This document shows positions 32,543 through 41,877 of a stretch of 64,000 nt of DNA, in pieces; the first letter of the stretch is position 1; the number at the start of each line of letters is the position of its first letter. Source of the DNA: Brachybacterium vulturis (GTDB taxonomy: Bacteria > Actinomycetota > Actinomycetes > Actinomycetales > Dermabacteraceae); the NCBI RefSeq assembly GCF_002407185.1, contig NZ_CP023563.1, forward strand, positions 248,001 to 312,000. The letters run 5' to 3'. The notes below the pieces were generated by a model. The model was given only the letters and a program-made list of their open reading frames with translations, had not been told where the DNA came from and ran no database searches. The translations under genes were made by a program, and so were the position numbers.

Positions 32543-34876
32543 TCACACCCCGGCGCGCACCTCTGCCTCCGCACGCACCTCGCGGGCAGCCTGGACCAGG
32601 TGGCGCAGGCTGGCCTCGGTCTCGGCGTAGCCGCGGGTCTTCAGGCCGCAGTCGGGGTTCACCCACAGCCGGCCGGGGTCGACCACGGCGCGGGCGCGGC
32701 GCAGCTGCTCGGCGATCTCCGCCGGGCCGGGCACGCGCGGGGAATGGATGTCCCACACGCCGGGGCCGATGCCGCGGAGGAAGGCTCCCGGCTCCACGGC
32801 CTCGAGGATCTCGCCGCGGGAGCGGGCGGACTCGATCGAGGTGACGTCCGCGTCCAGGGCGTCGATCGCGCCGAGGACCACGGTGAACTCGCTGTAGCAG
32901 AGGTGGGTGTGGATCTGCGTGGCCGCGGCCGCTCCGGAGGTGGCGAGGCGGAAGGAGCGCACCGACCAGTCCAGGTAATCCGCATGCTCGGCATCGCGCA
33001 GGGGCAGCAGCTCGCGCAGGGCCGGCTCGTCGACCTGCACGATGCGGATCCCGGCGGCCTCGAGGTCGGTGACCTCATCGCGCAGCGCGAGTCCCACCTG
33101 GGCGGCGGTGTCCCCGAGCGGCTGGTCGTCACGCACGAAGGACCAGGCGAGGATGGTGACCGGCCCGGTGAGCATGCCCTTGACGGGATGCGGGCTCAGC
33201 GACTGGGCGTAGGTCGACCAGTCCACGGTGATCGGCGCCCGGCGGTGCACGTCGCCGAACAGGATCGAGGGGCGGGTGCAGCGGGAGCCGTAGGACTGCA
33301 CCCAGCCGTGCTCGGTGGTCGCGAAGCCCTCGAGGTGCTCGGCGAAGTACTGGACCATGTCGTTGCGCTCGGGCTCGCCGTGGACCAGGACGTCCAGTCC
33401 GAGCTCTTCCTGCAGTGTGATCACGCGGGCGATCTCGTCCTTCATCGCCTGCTCGTACCCGGCCGCGTCGAGCGTGCCGCGACGGTGGGCGGCGCGGGCC
33501 GCGCGCACCTCAGCGACCTGTGGGAACGAGCCGATGGTGGTGGTGGGCAGGTCTGGCAGGCCCAGCGCCCGGCGCTGCGCCTCGGCCCGCACCGCGTGCT
33601 CAGCACGCTCGGTGTCGGCGGGGGTCACCGCGGCGGCGCGCTCGCGCACGGCGTCCACGCGGACGCCCTCGAAGGCGCGGGGCACGGAGCGGGGGCCGTC
33701 GACGGTGCCCGCCTCGACCTGACCGCCGGCGAGGGTGACCAGCTCGGTGATCTTCTCGTCCGCGAAGGCGAGGGTGGCGGTGAGCTCGGCAGGCAGCGAG
33801 GTCTCGAGCTCGAGGGTGTGGGGGACGTGCTGGAGGGAGACGGAGGTGGAGGCGACGACCGCCGCGGCATCTCCCCCGGCCGCGGTGACCCGGGCGCGGA
33901 GCTCGGCCAGGCGCGCGGCGGCCGTCGGCAGCTCGGTGCGCCACACGGAGCGGCCCTCGACGAGCCCGGCGACCAGCTGCACGGTGTCCACGCCGGCCAG
34001 CTGCGCCGTGGTGGGCAGCTCGCCGCGGGTGAGGTCCACGTGCACGGCCTCCGCGCCGGTGGCCAGCAGCGTCGGCAGCAGGTCGCCGATGCCGCCGTAC
34101 GGTGTGGTGACCAGCAGCTGCGGTCGGTCCGAGCGCGCGGCGAGGCGGCTGATCGAGCGCTGCAGGAGCTCGGCGAGCTCGGTCGCGTCGACGCGCTGAT
34201 CGGCGGCGAGCGCGGGCTCGTCGAGCTGCACCCAGGGCGCACCGGCAGCGGCGAGCCGCGTCAGGAGCTGCGCGTACACGGCCACCACCTCGTCGAGACG
34301 CTCCAGCGGGTCGAAGCCCTCGGGGGCGCCGTCCTGCGCCTTGGCCAGCAGCAGCAGGGTGAGGGGGCCGACGAGGACGGGACGGGTGCCGGCGCCGTCC
34401 TCGAGGGACTCGGTGAACAGATCGACCACGCGGGTCGAGGCGAGGCGGACGTCGGTGTCAGGCCCGATCTCGGGGACCAGGTAGTGGTAGTTGGTGTCGA
34501 ACCACTTGGTCATCTCCAGCGGCGGCTGCTCGGCGGTGCCGCGCGCGAGGGCGAACAGGCCGTCGTCGTCGACGGTGCCGTCTGCCGTCACCACGGAGGC
34601 GAAGCGATCGGGGACGATGCCGGCCGCGAGCGCGGCGTCCAGCACCTGGTCGTAGAGGGAGAAGGACTCCGGGGCGGCGGCCGCGGCATCCAGGCCCAGG
34701 GTGGTGAGGCGAGTACGCGTGGCGCGGCGCAGCGCGCGGGTGCGGCGGGCGAACTCGGCGTGGTCGATGCGGCCGGCCCAGTAGGCCTCCTCGGCCTTCT
34801 TCAGCTCGCGGTCGGGCCCGATGCGGGGGTAGCCGACGGGGGTGGCGGCGGGGAGCGGAGTGGATTCGAGGGTCAT
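32543..34876 (-). CDS. metE: cobalamin-independent methionine synthase
   Basis: A 777-residue enzyme that transfers a methyl group from 5-methyltetrahydropteroyl-triglutamate to homocysteine. The N-terminal PVGYPRIGPDRELKKAEEAYW is the family start. The C-terminal half carries the zinc ligands in IHTHLCYSEF and NPDCGLKTR and the MVQYFAEHLEGFATTEHGWV block. ATG 34876 has AAGGAGA 8 nt upstream and overlaps the metF stop by 4 nt (ATGA), so metF and metE are translationally coupled. No B12 riboswitch is seen upstream. Confidence 0.97.
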   Translation of the reverse strand: MTLESTPLPAATPVGYPRIGPDRELKKAEEAYWAGRIDHAEFARRTRALRRATRTRLTTLGLDAAAAAPESFSLYDQVLDAALAAGIVPDRFASVVTADGTVDDDGLFALARGTAEQPPLEMTKWFDTNYHYLVPEIGPDTDVRLASTRVVDLFTESLEDGAGTRPVLVGPLTLLLLAKAQDGAPEGFDPLERLDEVVAVYAQLLTRLAAAGAPWVQLDEPALAADQRVDATELAELLQRSISRLAARSDRPQLLVTTPYGGIGDLLPTLLATGAEAVHVDLTRGELPTTAQLAGVDTVQLVAGLVEGRSVWRTELPTAAARLAELRARVTAAGGDAAAVVASTSVSLQHVPHTLELETSLPAELTATLAFADEKITELVTLAGGQVEAGTVDGPRSVPRAFEGVRVDAVRERAAAVTPADTERAEHAVRAEAQRRALGLPDLPTTTIGSFPQVAEVRAARAAHRRGTLDAAGYEQAMKDEIARVITLQEELGLDVLVHGEPERNDMVQYFAEHLEGFATTEHGWVQSYGSRCTRPSILFGDVHRRAPITVDWSTYAQSLSPHPVKGMLTGPVTILAWSFVRDDQPLGDTAAQVGLALRDEVTDLEAAGIRIVQVDEPALRELLPLRDAEHADYLDWSVRSFRLATSGAAAATQIHTHLCYSEFTVVLGAIDALDADVTSIESARSRGEILEAVEPGAFLRGIGPGVWDIHSPRVPGPAEIAEQLRRARAVVDPGRLWVNPDCGLKTRGYAETEASLRHLVQAAREVRAEAEVRAGV

Positions 34877-35817
34877 CGGGCGTCTCCTTGCGAGGTGGTG
34901 GACCAGCGGTCCAGGTCGAGATGGTCGAGCACGTCGAGGGCCTCGGCGTGCTGGTTGAAGGTGAACAGGTGCAGCCCGGGGGCGCCCGCGTCGAGCACAC
35001 GCCGGGCGAGATCGACCGTGAACCGGATGCCGATCCGGCGGCGCTCGGTCTCCTCGGCGGCGAGCTCCAGCTGGTGGAGCAGCTCCCGCGGCGGCTCGAC
35101 ACCGCTCATCGCGGCCAGGCGCTGCAGGCGCCTCGGATTCGTGGCGGGCACCAGTCCCGGCACGAGCGGCAGGCGGACCCCCGCGGCGTGGGAACGATCG
35201 AGACATCTGGTGTAGACGTCAGGATCGAAGAACACCTGGGTGATGGCGAAATCCGCACCGGCCCGCTCCTTGGCGACCAGGACCTCGGTGTCATGGCTGA
35301 TGGTGGGAGATTCGGGATGCCGGTGGGGATAGGCGGCCACGCCGACGCTGACCCGCCCGCCGGCGAGCCCCGCCGTGCGCTCACGCTCGATGTCACGGAT
35401 CAGCTCGATCAGCGGACGGGCGAAAGGGATCTCGTCGTCCTCGAGGCGGTGCCCATCGGGCTGATCACCGCGCAGGGCGAGGAGACCGCGCACGCCGCGG
35501 TCCAGCAGGGCGTGGATGATCGTGGTCAGCTGGGCGCGGGTGGACCCGATCGAGGTGAGGTGCACCAGCGGGCGCAGGCTGGTCTCGGCGAGCACGTGCT
35601 CGGTGAGCTCGAGGACGCGGCCCAGGTTGCCGTGACCGGTGCGGCTGGTGACCGAGACGTAGTCGGGGGCGGTCGCCTCGAGCTGCGTGATGGTCTCTCG
35701 CAACCGCTCGAAGGAGACGTCGGACCGGGCGGGGAACAGCTCGTAGCTGAGCGCAGGGCGATGCCGCACCGGGGCGGTGCGCTCGAGCTCGGGCAGAGTG
35801 GTGGTGGCAACGGACAT
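34873..35817 (-). CDS. metF: methylenetetrahydrofolate reductase
   Basis: A 314-residue flavoprotein that supplies 5-methyl-THF to MetE. Family segments are LSYELFPARSDVSFERL, VSVTSRTGHGNLGRVLELTE, LLALRGDQPDG and FAITQVFFDPDVYTRCL. ATG 35817 is supported by TAGCTT plus 7 nt on the minus strand, so the operon mRNA is probably leaderless. A longer frame to 35907 exists but lacks a ribosome-binding site. It overlaps metE by 4 nt. Confidence 0.95.
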   Translation of the reverse strand: MSVATTTLPELERTAPVRHRPALSYELFPARSDVSFERLRETITQLEATAPDYVSVTSRTGHGNLGRVLELTEHVLAETSLRPLVHLTSIGSTRAQLTTIIHALLDRGVRGLLALRGDQPDGHRLEDDEIPFARPLIELIRDIERERTAGLAGGRVSVGVAAYPHRHPESPTISHDTEVLVAKERAGADFAITQVFFDPDVYTRCLDRSHAAGVRLPLVPGLVPATNPRRLQRLAAMSGVEPPRELLHQLELAAEETERRRIGIRFTVDLARRVLDAGAPGLHLFTFNQHAEALDVLDHLDLDRWSTTSQGDAR

Positions 35818-35824
35818 GGTGGGG

Positions 35825-35830
35825 AAGCTA
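35825..35830 (-). promoter_or_regulatory. leaderless promoter -10 of metF-metE
   Basis: On the minus strand TAGCTT, then CCCCACC, then ATG 35817. The 7-nt gap leaves no room for a riboswitch in the mRNA, so methionine control would have to act on transcription initiation. Confidence 0.5.
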
Positions 35831-35923
35831 CGGGCTGCCTGCCGTCGGGGCGAAGGATCGTGTGCCCGTGTGAACCCGCGCGACGCGGCGTCTCCTGCGG
35901 CCGCCACGAGGGTTCATGCGCGG

Positions 35924-36988
35924 TCACGCGAGGTCGCGTGAAGAGCTCTCTGTACCTGGCCGTGGAGGTGGCGACGCGGCGGCGGCCCCGGGTACCTCGC
36001 GGGAGCCCGCCCAACCGATCACCAGCCCCGCCAACAGGCAGACGATCGGGAACTCGTACAGGTGGTCGATCATCGAGTGCACCGCCAGCGCGCACCAGGC
36101 AGCCACCCCGATCAACCCGCGAGCGCGGTCGCCCTGACTGGCGACGAAGGCCCCCGCGACCAGCACCGCGAGGAACAGGACCACCCCGACGCCGCCGAGC
36201 TCAGCGGCGACCTGGAGGACCGAGGAGTGGGCGGCATAGAGGTGCGGAGCGGAGCGCGCGGTCTCCGAGTGCTCGAGGAAGGATCCAGGACCTCCGCCGA
36301 TGACCGGGTGCTCGCGCCACAGGGTGAGGGCGTCGCCCCAGAGGCGGTGCCGCGCTCCGCTGAGGCTCCTGGGGCGGCTCAGCCATTGCGGCCACGTCGG
36401 CAGGATTGCAAGCGAAGCGACGGCCAGAATCGCCGCGCCGACGCTGCCCATGCCGACACCAAGAACTCTGCGGCGCGACGAAAACCCTCCGCTGCGCAGT
36501 GCGAAAACGATCAGGATCACGACCGGGACGACCAGAAGCGTGGCAGCCTGAGCTCGGGCGGCGAGTACAACACCCACCACGCCGATCGCCCCCGCGAACA
36601 TCGCTCTTCCACTGCCTGCAGCCGTAGCCCGTGATGAAGCAACAGTCCCCGTAGCCAGCAGACCGCTCAGCGCCACCAACTGCACGCCTGCCGTTGCTTC
36701 CGCGTTGCTGTAGAACGGAACTGCGGCCACTGCCAGCAAGACAGCTCCCGCCGCCGCTACGACGGCGAAGACCTCCTGGCTGCGGAGTGCGCATAGCCAC
36801 CCGACAATGGCGCCTCCGCCGAGCAGCAACGGGGCAGCCAGGTAGCCGAGGCTCGCCGAGGCGTCACGATTGCCCCACCACGCAGTGAGCAAGACCCATA
36901 GAACGAATGCGACGAGGCAGGAGGCCAGCACAAGCCACCCGGAGCAACTGCCCCGCCCTGCAGACGTAGACTTCCGCGAGGTCCTCAT
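35924..36988 (-). CDS. O-antigen ligase/polymerase-like membrane protein
   Basis: 354 residues with about 9-10 hydrophobic segments. The external loop region with LWGDALTLWREHPVIGGGPGSFLEH and AAHSSVLQVAAELGGVGVVL is the Wzy_C/O-antigen-ligase pattern (HxxxGxGxG-like loop then an H-S-x-x-L-Q segment). It should polymerise or ligate lipid-linked glycan repeats at the outer membrane face. It is transcribed away from the Wzz/BY-kinase gene across a 428-nt regulatory gap. ATG 36988 follows GAAAGGAACAC. Confidence 0.82.
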   Translation of the reverse strand: MRTSRKSTSAGRGSCSGWLVLASCLVAFVLWVLLTAWWGNRDASASLGYLAAPLLLGGGAIVGWLCALRSQEVFAVVAAAGAVLLAVAAVPFYSNAEATAGVQLVALSGLLATGTVASSRATAAGSGRAMFAGAIGVVGVVLAARAQAATLLVVPVVILIVFALRSGGFSSRRRVLGVGMGSVGAAILAVASLAILPTWPQWLSRPRSLSGARHRLWGDALTLWREHPVIGGGPGSFLEHSETARSAPHLYAAHSSVLQVAAELGGVGVVLFLAVLVAGAFVASQGDRARGLIGVAAWCALAVHSMIDHLYEFPIVCLLAGLVIGWAGSREVPGAAAASPPPRPGTESSSRDLA

Positions 36989-37416
36989 GTGTTCCTTTCA
37001 GCTATCTGCAGAGTTTGCCGCAGGTCGCGTCCGAGACTGCGATCTGGCGGATCTTCGCCCCCGCCCGACACCTCGGAGTGGCTGTTCCAGCCAGATCAAA
37101 TCTGCACAGCTCCAGCACACGGGCCCGGACGCCGGACATGGCAGCCAGGGGCCGGCCTCGTCCACCGCTTCGGACCGTCAGCGCGTCCTCATTCGAGCCA
37201 ACCATCGAATCAGCGGAGCTCAAGCACCGCGAGACGAGGTGCTGGAGTCCGTGCCGACTGTACCCGTAATGTCCGAATTGCCCCAGAAGGGTGATTTGTA
37301 CGCTATGCTCGCTCCGGTAGACGCAAGCCGGGCCCGTCGCTCCACGGACAGCACAGTTGACTGGTGGTACACGGCCCGGGGGAACAGCTGCAACACCGCA
37401 GATCGAAGGGGCGCTC
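36989..37416. other. 428-nt divergent regulatory gap at the left edge of the polysaccharide island
   Basis: No gene is supported. GC content falls relative to the flanks. It holds the TGTCC repeat box at 37269-37284 and overlapping -10-like elements TACGCT (37299-37304) and TATGCT (37304-37309). This makes a leader of about 100 nt for the Wzz/BY-kinase operon. Confidence 0.55.
37269..37284 (+). promoter_or_regulatory. TGTCC repeat box upstream of the Wzz/BY-kinase operon
   Basis: ATGTCCGAATTGCCCC: TGTCC at 37270 and TGCCC at 37279, a 9-bp spacing. It lies 15-30 nt upstream of the TACGCT/TATGCT elements, at or near the -35 position. It matches boxes near 22.85 and 60.4 kb. Confidence 0.5.
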
Positions 37417-38964
37417 GTGGAGATTCAGCAGTACTTGGCCGTACTTCGGAAGCGCTGGCTCTCCGCGCTCCTCACCGCGTTGCTGATCCTGCTCGCAGCA
37501 GCCTTGGTGACGTTGCTGCAGACTCCTCGATATGAAGCCACAAACAGACTGTTCATACAGACTCTGACGGAGAGCAGCATCGCCGAGCTCAATGGCGGCG
37601 TCGACTTCGCGAGTCAGCAGATCACCACGTACGCCGATCTTGCGACCAGTCCGATGGTCCTCGATCCGGTCATCGAAGAGCTTGCACTCGACAAGACATC
37701 GCGCGAGCTCGCCGAGGACATCAACACCTCGATACCGCCAGACACACTCATCCTCGAGATCACAGTGACCTCGACGACCCCGGACCTCGCTGCGGACATC
37801 GCGAACTCCACAGCCGCGAGCCTGCGTGCCGTCGTCGCTGAGCTGTCGACAACCACCAGCGGGTCGACGGTCAAGCTGACGGTTGTATCGACGGCAGATG
37901 CGCCCTCAGCGCCGGCGAGCCCGAGCGTTCCCCGGAACATCGCTCTTGGCCTCCTGCTCGGAATCATGGCAGGCTTCGCCGTTGCGGTGGCCCAGGAGCT
38001 CTCGGACAACCGAGTACGGACTACGGAAGACGTCGAGAAGAGCGTCGCAATGCCGGTGATCGGTTCCGTACAGGCAGTTCGAGATTCAGAGCAAGCACCG
38101 CTCGTCATGAGCGACCGACCGCACAGCGTCGAAGCGGAGGCCTATCGCGAGCTGCGAACGAATCTCCGATTCACGGGACTCAACGCAGCATCGAACAGCA
38201 TTCTCGTCACCTCGTCATTGGCAAATGAGGGAAAGTCGAGCTCTGCGATCAATCTGGCTCATGTACTGGCCCAGGCAGGGAACTGCGTCCTCCTCATCGA
38301 GGCGGACCTGCGGCGTCCGTCGCTTTCTCGGTACCTCGGACTCGAAGCCACCGTCGGCCTGACCACAGTACTGATCGGGGAGGCCGATCTCTCCGAGGTC
38401 ACTCAGCCGCTCGAGACTCCAGGCCTGGAGGTCCTTACCGCGGGACCGATCCCCCCGAATCCCAGCGAAATGCTCGGAAGCATCGCCATGCAAAGGACGC
38501 TTGACACTGCGATGGCCGCATACGACTACGTGGTCATCGATTCCCCACCGCTCCTGTCCGTCACCGACACCGCGGTCCTCTCGCGCATCGTGGGCGGGAC
38601 TCTGATCGTGGCTCGCAGCGGGCTGGTCCGGAAGCCGCAGCTCCGCGCCGCTCTCGAGAAGCTCACGACGATCGACTCCGACGTCCTCGGCGTTCTGCTG
38701 AACCGCGTCCCTCGCCGTGCCCACGACGTATACACCCAGCGTTATCAGTACGCCATCGACTCGGAGAGCAGCGTCGCGATGGCCGCGCGCGCGGAGACCC
38801 TGGCCCTCCTGCGGGAAGCAACGTCTCCGCGCCAGGAGCTCCAGCCTGCAGACACCTCGTCATCCCGAGAATCCTCTTCCCTGGGGGACCGTCGTGCCGA
38901 GACGTCGGAGCCGCTCGCCAAGACTCTGTCCAGGGAGACCGAATCGACAGGATCCCGGGGATGA
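37417..38964 (+). CDS. Wzz chain-length regulator fused to a BY-kinase (CpsC/CpsD-like)
   Basis: 515 residues. A Wzz domain with two helices (about 14-34 and 176-192) encloses an external loop; the cytoplasmic tyrosine kinase domain follows. Walker A is SSLANEGKSSS (266-276), A' is LIEADLRRP (293-301) and Walker B is YVVIDSPPL (371-379). A tyrosine cluster YTQRYQY (439-445) is a likely autophosphorylation site, though a Ser/Glu-rich tail of about 70 residues follows it. It controls polymer length and export. GTG 37417 is chosen for AAGGGG 7 nt upstream and the usual VEIQQYLAVLRKRW start; TTG 37357 would add 20 residues. The stop overlaps the phosphatase start by 4 nt. Confidence 0.92.
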   Translation: MEIQQYLAVLRKRWLSALLTALLILLAAALVTLLQTPRYEATNRLFIQTLTESSIAELNGGVDFASQQITTYADLATSPMVLDPVIEELALDKTSRELAEDINTSIPPDTLILEITVTSTTPDLAADIANSTAASLRAVVAELSTTTSGSTVKLTVVSTADAPSAPASPSVPRNIALGLLLGIMAGFAVAVAQELSDNRVRTTEDVEKSVAMPVIGSVQAVRDSEQAPLVMSDRPHSVEAEAYRELRTNLRFTGLNAASNSILVTSSLANEGKSSSAINLAHVLAQAGNCVLLIEADLRRPSLSRYLGLEATVGLTTVLIGEADLSEVTQPLETPGLEVLTAGPIPPNPSEMLGSIAMQRTLDTAMAAYDYVVIDSPPLLSVTDTAVLSRIVGGTLIVARSGLVRKPQLRAALEKLTTIDSDVLGVLLNRVPRRAHDVYTQRYQYAIDSESSVAMAARAETLALLREATSPRQELQPADTSSSRESSSLGDRRAETSEPLAKTLSRETESTGSRG

Positions 38965-39524
38965 CCTCGGAGTCCGTCCTCGTCATCTGTACGGGAAACA
39001 TTTGTCGATCTCCTGTCGCAGAAGCGCTGCTCTCCGATGGCCTCGAGAGCAACGGACTCATGATCCGAAGCGCCGGAACTCACGCGATGCTGGGCCACCC
39101 CCCGGCTCCCGAGGCAATCGCCTACGTCAGGGGGACGATCGGTGATTTTCCGCACCGGCTCGGGCAGCAGCTCGACAGATCCGTCGCGCAGCAGGCCACC
39201 CTTCTGCTCACGATGACCGAGCAGCAGCGCTCCTGGGTCCTGCGCACTGCTCCTCGGGCGATCAGAAGAACGTTCACTCTCCTGGAATTCGCTCGCATCG
39301 CGCAATCTCTCCCGCAGAACGCCACCTTCTCGTCGCTGCAGGATCTGGTCCAGGCATGTACCCCATTACGCCGGAAATGCCTCCGCCCCGGCGCCCGAAA
39401 CAGCATCCCAGACCCCTACGGGCTCTCCCCTGAGGCATACGCCGAAAGCTTCGCTCAGGTGCATCGTGCATGCGGCGAGATCATCCCCGCCCTCCGACAC
39501 CGTCTCCCGACAAGTTCCCGCTGA
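38961..39524 (+). CDS. low-molecular-weight protein tyrosine phosphatase
   Basis: 187 residues. The P-loop CTGNICRS spans 10-17 with nucleophile Cys10 and Arg16, and the general acid is in the DPYG segment near the C-terminus. Its ATG overlaps the kinase stop (ATGA). It should dephosphorylate the tyrosine cluster of the BY-kinase and so cycle polymer assembly. A segment of about 40 residues before DPYG is longer than in typical Wzb proteins. Confidence 0.93.
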   Translation: MTSESVLVICTGNICRSPVAEALLSDGLESNGLMIRSAGTHAMLGHPPAPEAIAYVRGTIGDFPHRLGQQLDRSVAQQATLLLTMTEQQRSWVLRTAPRAIRRTFTLLEFARIAQSLPQNATFSSLQDLVQACTPLRRKCLRPGARNSIPDPYGLSPEAYAESFAQVHRACGEIIPALRHRLPTSSR

Positions 39525-39573
39525 CCCCAGCGGCACTCGCCACCGCGCTCGGCGCAACTCTGAAAGGATCTCC

Positions 39574-40854
39574 ATGCTTCACAATTCCGCCACTACGCGG
39601 ATGGCCGTCGTCGGCCTTGGATACGTCGGGCTGCCCTTGGCTGTCGGCTTCGCCCAGAAGATCGATGTGGTCGGCTACGACATCAATGAAGGTCGTGTCT
39701 CCGAGCTCTCCGCCGGGAACGACTCCAACCTCGAGGTCAGCGACCAAGAGCTCCGCGATTCCACCCGCCTGAGCTTCACCAGCTCTGCGGACGATCTGCG
39801 CGACTGCAACGTCTACGTCGTCACCACCCCGACTCCAGTCGATCGCCACAAGGTTCCCGATCTACTCCCCATACTCGCGGCCTCGGCGGCGATCGGGCCG
39901 ACATTGAATCGCGGCGACGTGGTCATCTTCGAATCCACAGTCTATCCGGGCGCAACGGAAGATGAATGCTCCCCGATCCTCGAGAGCACCAGCGGCCTCA
40001 CGCTGAACCAGGATTTCTACCTCGGGTACAGCCCCGAGCGGATCAATCCAGGGGATGCTGAGCACCGCTTCACCACAATCATGAAGGTCACCTCGGGGTC
40101 CACCCCCGAGGCCGCGGAGTTCGTCGATCAGCTTTACCAGCTTGTCGTCGAAGCCGGCACCCACCGCGCGCCCTCGATCCGAGTAGCCGAAGCGGCGAAA
40201 GTGATCGAGAACATCCAGCGCGACGTGAACATCGCCTTGATCAATGAACTGTCCATGCTCTTCAACAAACTAGGCATCGACAACCGTGCGGTTCTCGAGG
40301 CGGCCGGGACGAAGTGGAACTTTCTGAAGTTTCGGCCTGGGCTGGTGGGAGGCCACTGCATAGGGATCGACCCTTACTACCTCACGCACAAGGCGAAGGA
40401 GATCGACTACCACCCGGAGATGATTCTCGCCGGTCGTCGGATCAACGACTCGATGGGACCGTACGTGGCTAGTGAACTGATCAAGGCGATGACCAAGACC
40501 CGGACCGTGGTCTGCGGCTCGCGAGTACTGGTGCTCGGCCTGACCTTCAAGGAGAATACGCCCGACCTGCGCAACACTCGAGTCGTGGACATCACGAAGG
40601 AACTCACCGAGTACGGCGCCGAGGTGATCGTCCACGACCCGTGGTGCGACCCTGCTGAGGCCCGAGCACACCTCAACGTAGAAGTCGAGGAAACACCGGG
40701 AGCCGGCGAGTACGACGCGGTGGTGCTCGCCGTGGCGCATCGAGAGTTCCTCGAGCAGGGCAGCACCTGGGTGCGCTCGTTCGTGAAGCCGGGCGGGATC
40801 GTCTATGACCTGAAGCAGGTCCTTCCGGCTGGCGATGCCGATCTCTCCCTCTGA
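39574..40854 (+). CDS. UDP-N-acetylglucosamine 6-dehydrogenase, TviB/WbpA-like
   Basis: A 426-residue nucleotide-sugar dehydrogenase. NAD-binding VVGLGYVGLPLA (13-24); VVTTPTPVD and FESTVYPGATEDEC; the catalytic cysteine lies in GLVGGHCIGIDPYYLTHKA, which is the GGHCIGVDPYY form of the HexNAc dehydrogenases TviB/WbpA. It would oxidise UDP-GlcNAc to UDP-GlcNAcA. ATG 39574 follows GAAAGGATCTCC. A 4-epimerase gene follows 26 nt downstream, the same pairing as tviB-tviC of the Vi antigen. Confidence 0.92.
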   Translation: MLHNSATTRMAVVGLGYVGLPLAVGFAQKIDVVGYDINEGRVSELSAGNDSNLEVSDQELRDSTRLSFTSSADDLRDCNVYVVTTPTPVDRHKVPDLLPILAASAAIGPTLNRGDVVIFESTVYPGATEDECSPILESTSGLTLNQDFYLGYSPERINPGDAEHRFTTIMKVTSGSTPEAAEFVDQLYQLVVEAGTHRAPSIRVAEAAKVIENIQRDVNIALINELSMLFNKLGIDNRAVLEAAGTKWNFLKFRPGLVGGHCIGIDPYYLTHKAKEIDYHPEMILAGRRINDSMGPYVASELIKAMTKTRTVVCGSRVLVLGLTFKENTPDLRNTRVVDITKELTEYGAEVIVHDPWCDPAEARAHLNVEVEETPGAGEYDAVVLAVAHREFLEQGSTWVRSFVKPGGIVYDLKQVLPAGDADLSL

Positions 40855-40880
40855 CACTCCGCACCCGTACGAGGAACAAC

Positions 40881-41810
40881 ATGCGCATTCTCATCACCGG
40901 CGGCGCCGGCTTCATCGGATCGAACTTGACTCGGCACGCACTGGATGCCGGGCACGACGTCACCATTATTGACGACTTGTCCACCGGCCATGAGGACAAC
41001 GTCGATCCATTCCGCACTCGATTCATACACGGATCGATCACTGATGCTGACGCGGTCGACGAGGCGTTAGGGGAGGTCGACACCGTGGTTCACCTCGCAG
41101 CCCTCGGCAGTGTGCCGCGCAGCGTCCAGAACCCGCTCGCCAGCCACGAGGCGAACATCAACGGCACGCTGAATCTGCTCGAAGTGATGCGCCGCCGCGG
41201 CGTCACTCAGCTGACCTATTCCTCCTCCAGCTCGGTCTACGGGAAGAACCCCGCCCTCCCGAAGTCCGAAAGGGAATGGGTGAGGCCCTTGAGCCCCTAC
41301 GCCGTAACGAAGCTCGCCAGCGAGCAGTATGTCCTCGCCTACCAGGAATCCTTTGGATTTTCAACCACTGCCTTCCGCTTTTTCAACGTCTACGGGCCCG
41401 GACAGCGCGCAGATCACGCATACGCTGCAGTCATTCCAATATTCCTGGACGCGCTGGCGAAGGGTGAACCTCTACCGATGCACGGCGACGGCACTCAATC
41501 CCGGGACTTCACCTTCGTGGACACAGTGTGCTCCGTGCTGATGCAGAGCGTAGAAGGACGTGCCAGCCACCCCGAGCCGATCAACCTTGCGTTTGGCACG
41601 AACATCTCGTTGCTCGCCCTTGTAGACGTCATCGAGGAAATCACCGGGATCCGACCCGAGGTGACTCATAGTGCCTCGCGGACCGGGGACGTGCCGCACT
41701 CCCAGGCTGCGAACTCCGCCCTGCAGGCAGCCTTCCCATCAGTGGAGCCGATTGGTCTGCGTACTGGGATCAGCCGTACTTGGGAGTGGATTCGCACGCG
41801 CTCCGAGTAG
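40881..41810 (+). CDS. UDP-sugar 4-epimerase, TviC/WbpP-like SDR
   Basis: A 309-residue extended short-chain dehydrogenase. The N-terminal ILITGGAGFIGSNLTRHAL binds NAD; the catalytic Ser is in TYSSSSSVYG and the YxxxK pair in SPYAVTKLASE; RFFNVYGPGQ is the substrate region. With the TviB-like enzyme it can yield UDP-GalNAcA or a related uronic acid. ATG 40881 follows GAGGAACAAC. Confidence 0.92.
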   Translation: MRILITGGAGFIGSNLTRHALDAGHDVTIIDDLSTGHEDNVDPFRTRFIHGSITDADAVDEALGEVDTVVHLAALGSVPRSVQNPLASHEANINGTLNLLEVMRRRGVTQLTYSSSSSVYGKNPALPKSEREWVRPLSPYAVTKLASEQYVLAYQESFGFSTTAFRFFNVYGPGQRADHAYAAVIPIFLDALAKGEPLPMHGDGTQSRDFTFVDTVCSVLMQSVEGRASHPEPINLAFGTNISLLALVDVIEEITGIRPEVTHSASRTGDVPHSQAANSALQAAFPSVEPIGLRTGISRTWEWIRTRSE

Positions 41811-41877
41811 CACTCCGGCGGTTCATAACGCGTCAATCGACGACCGACACTCTGCACACCTCCAGGAAGGATATCGA

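Noticed and set aside
35868..35916. Inverted repeat TGAACCC/GGGTTCA upstream of metF
   Set aside because: Only 7 bp with a loop over 30 nt; too weak to call a terminator or operator.
35818..35923. Searched for a SAM or B12 riboswitch before metF-metE
   Set aside because: The gap is short, no conserved core is visible, and the likely transcript is leaderless.
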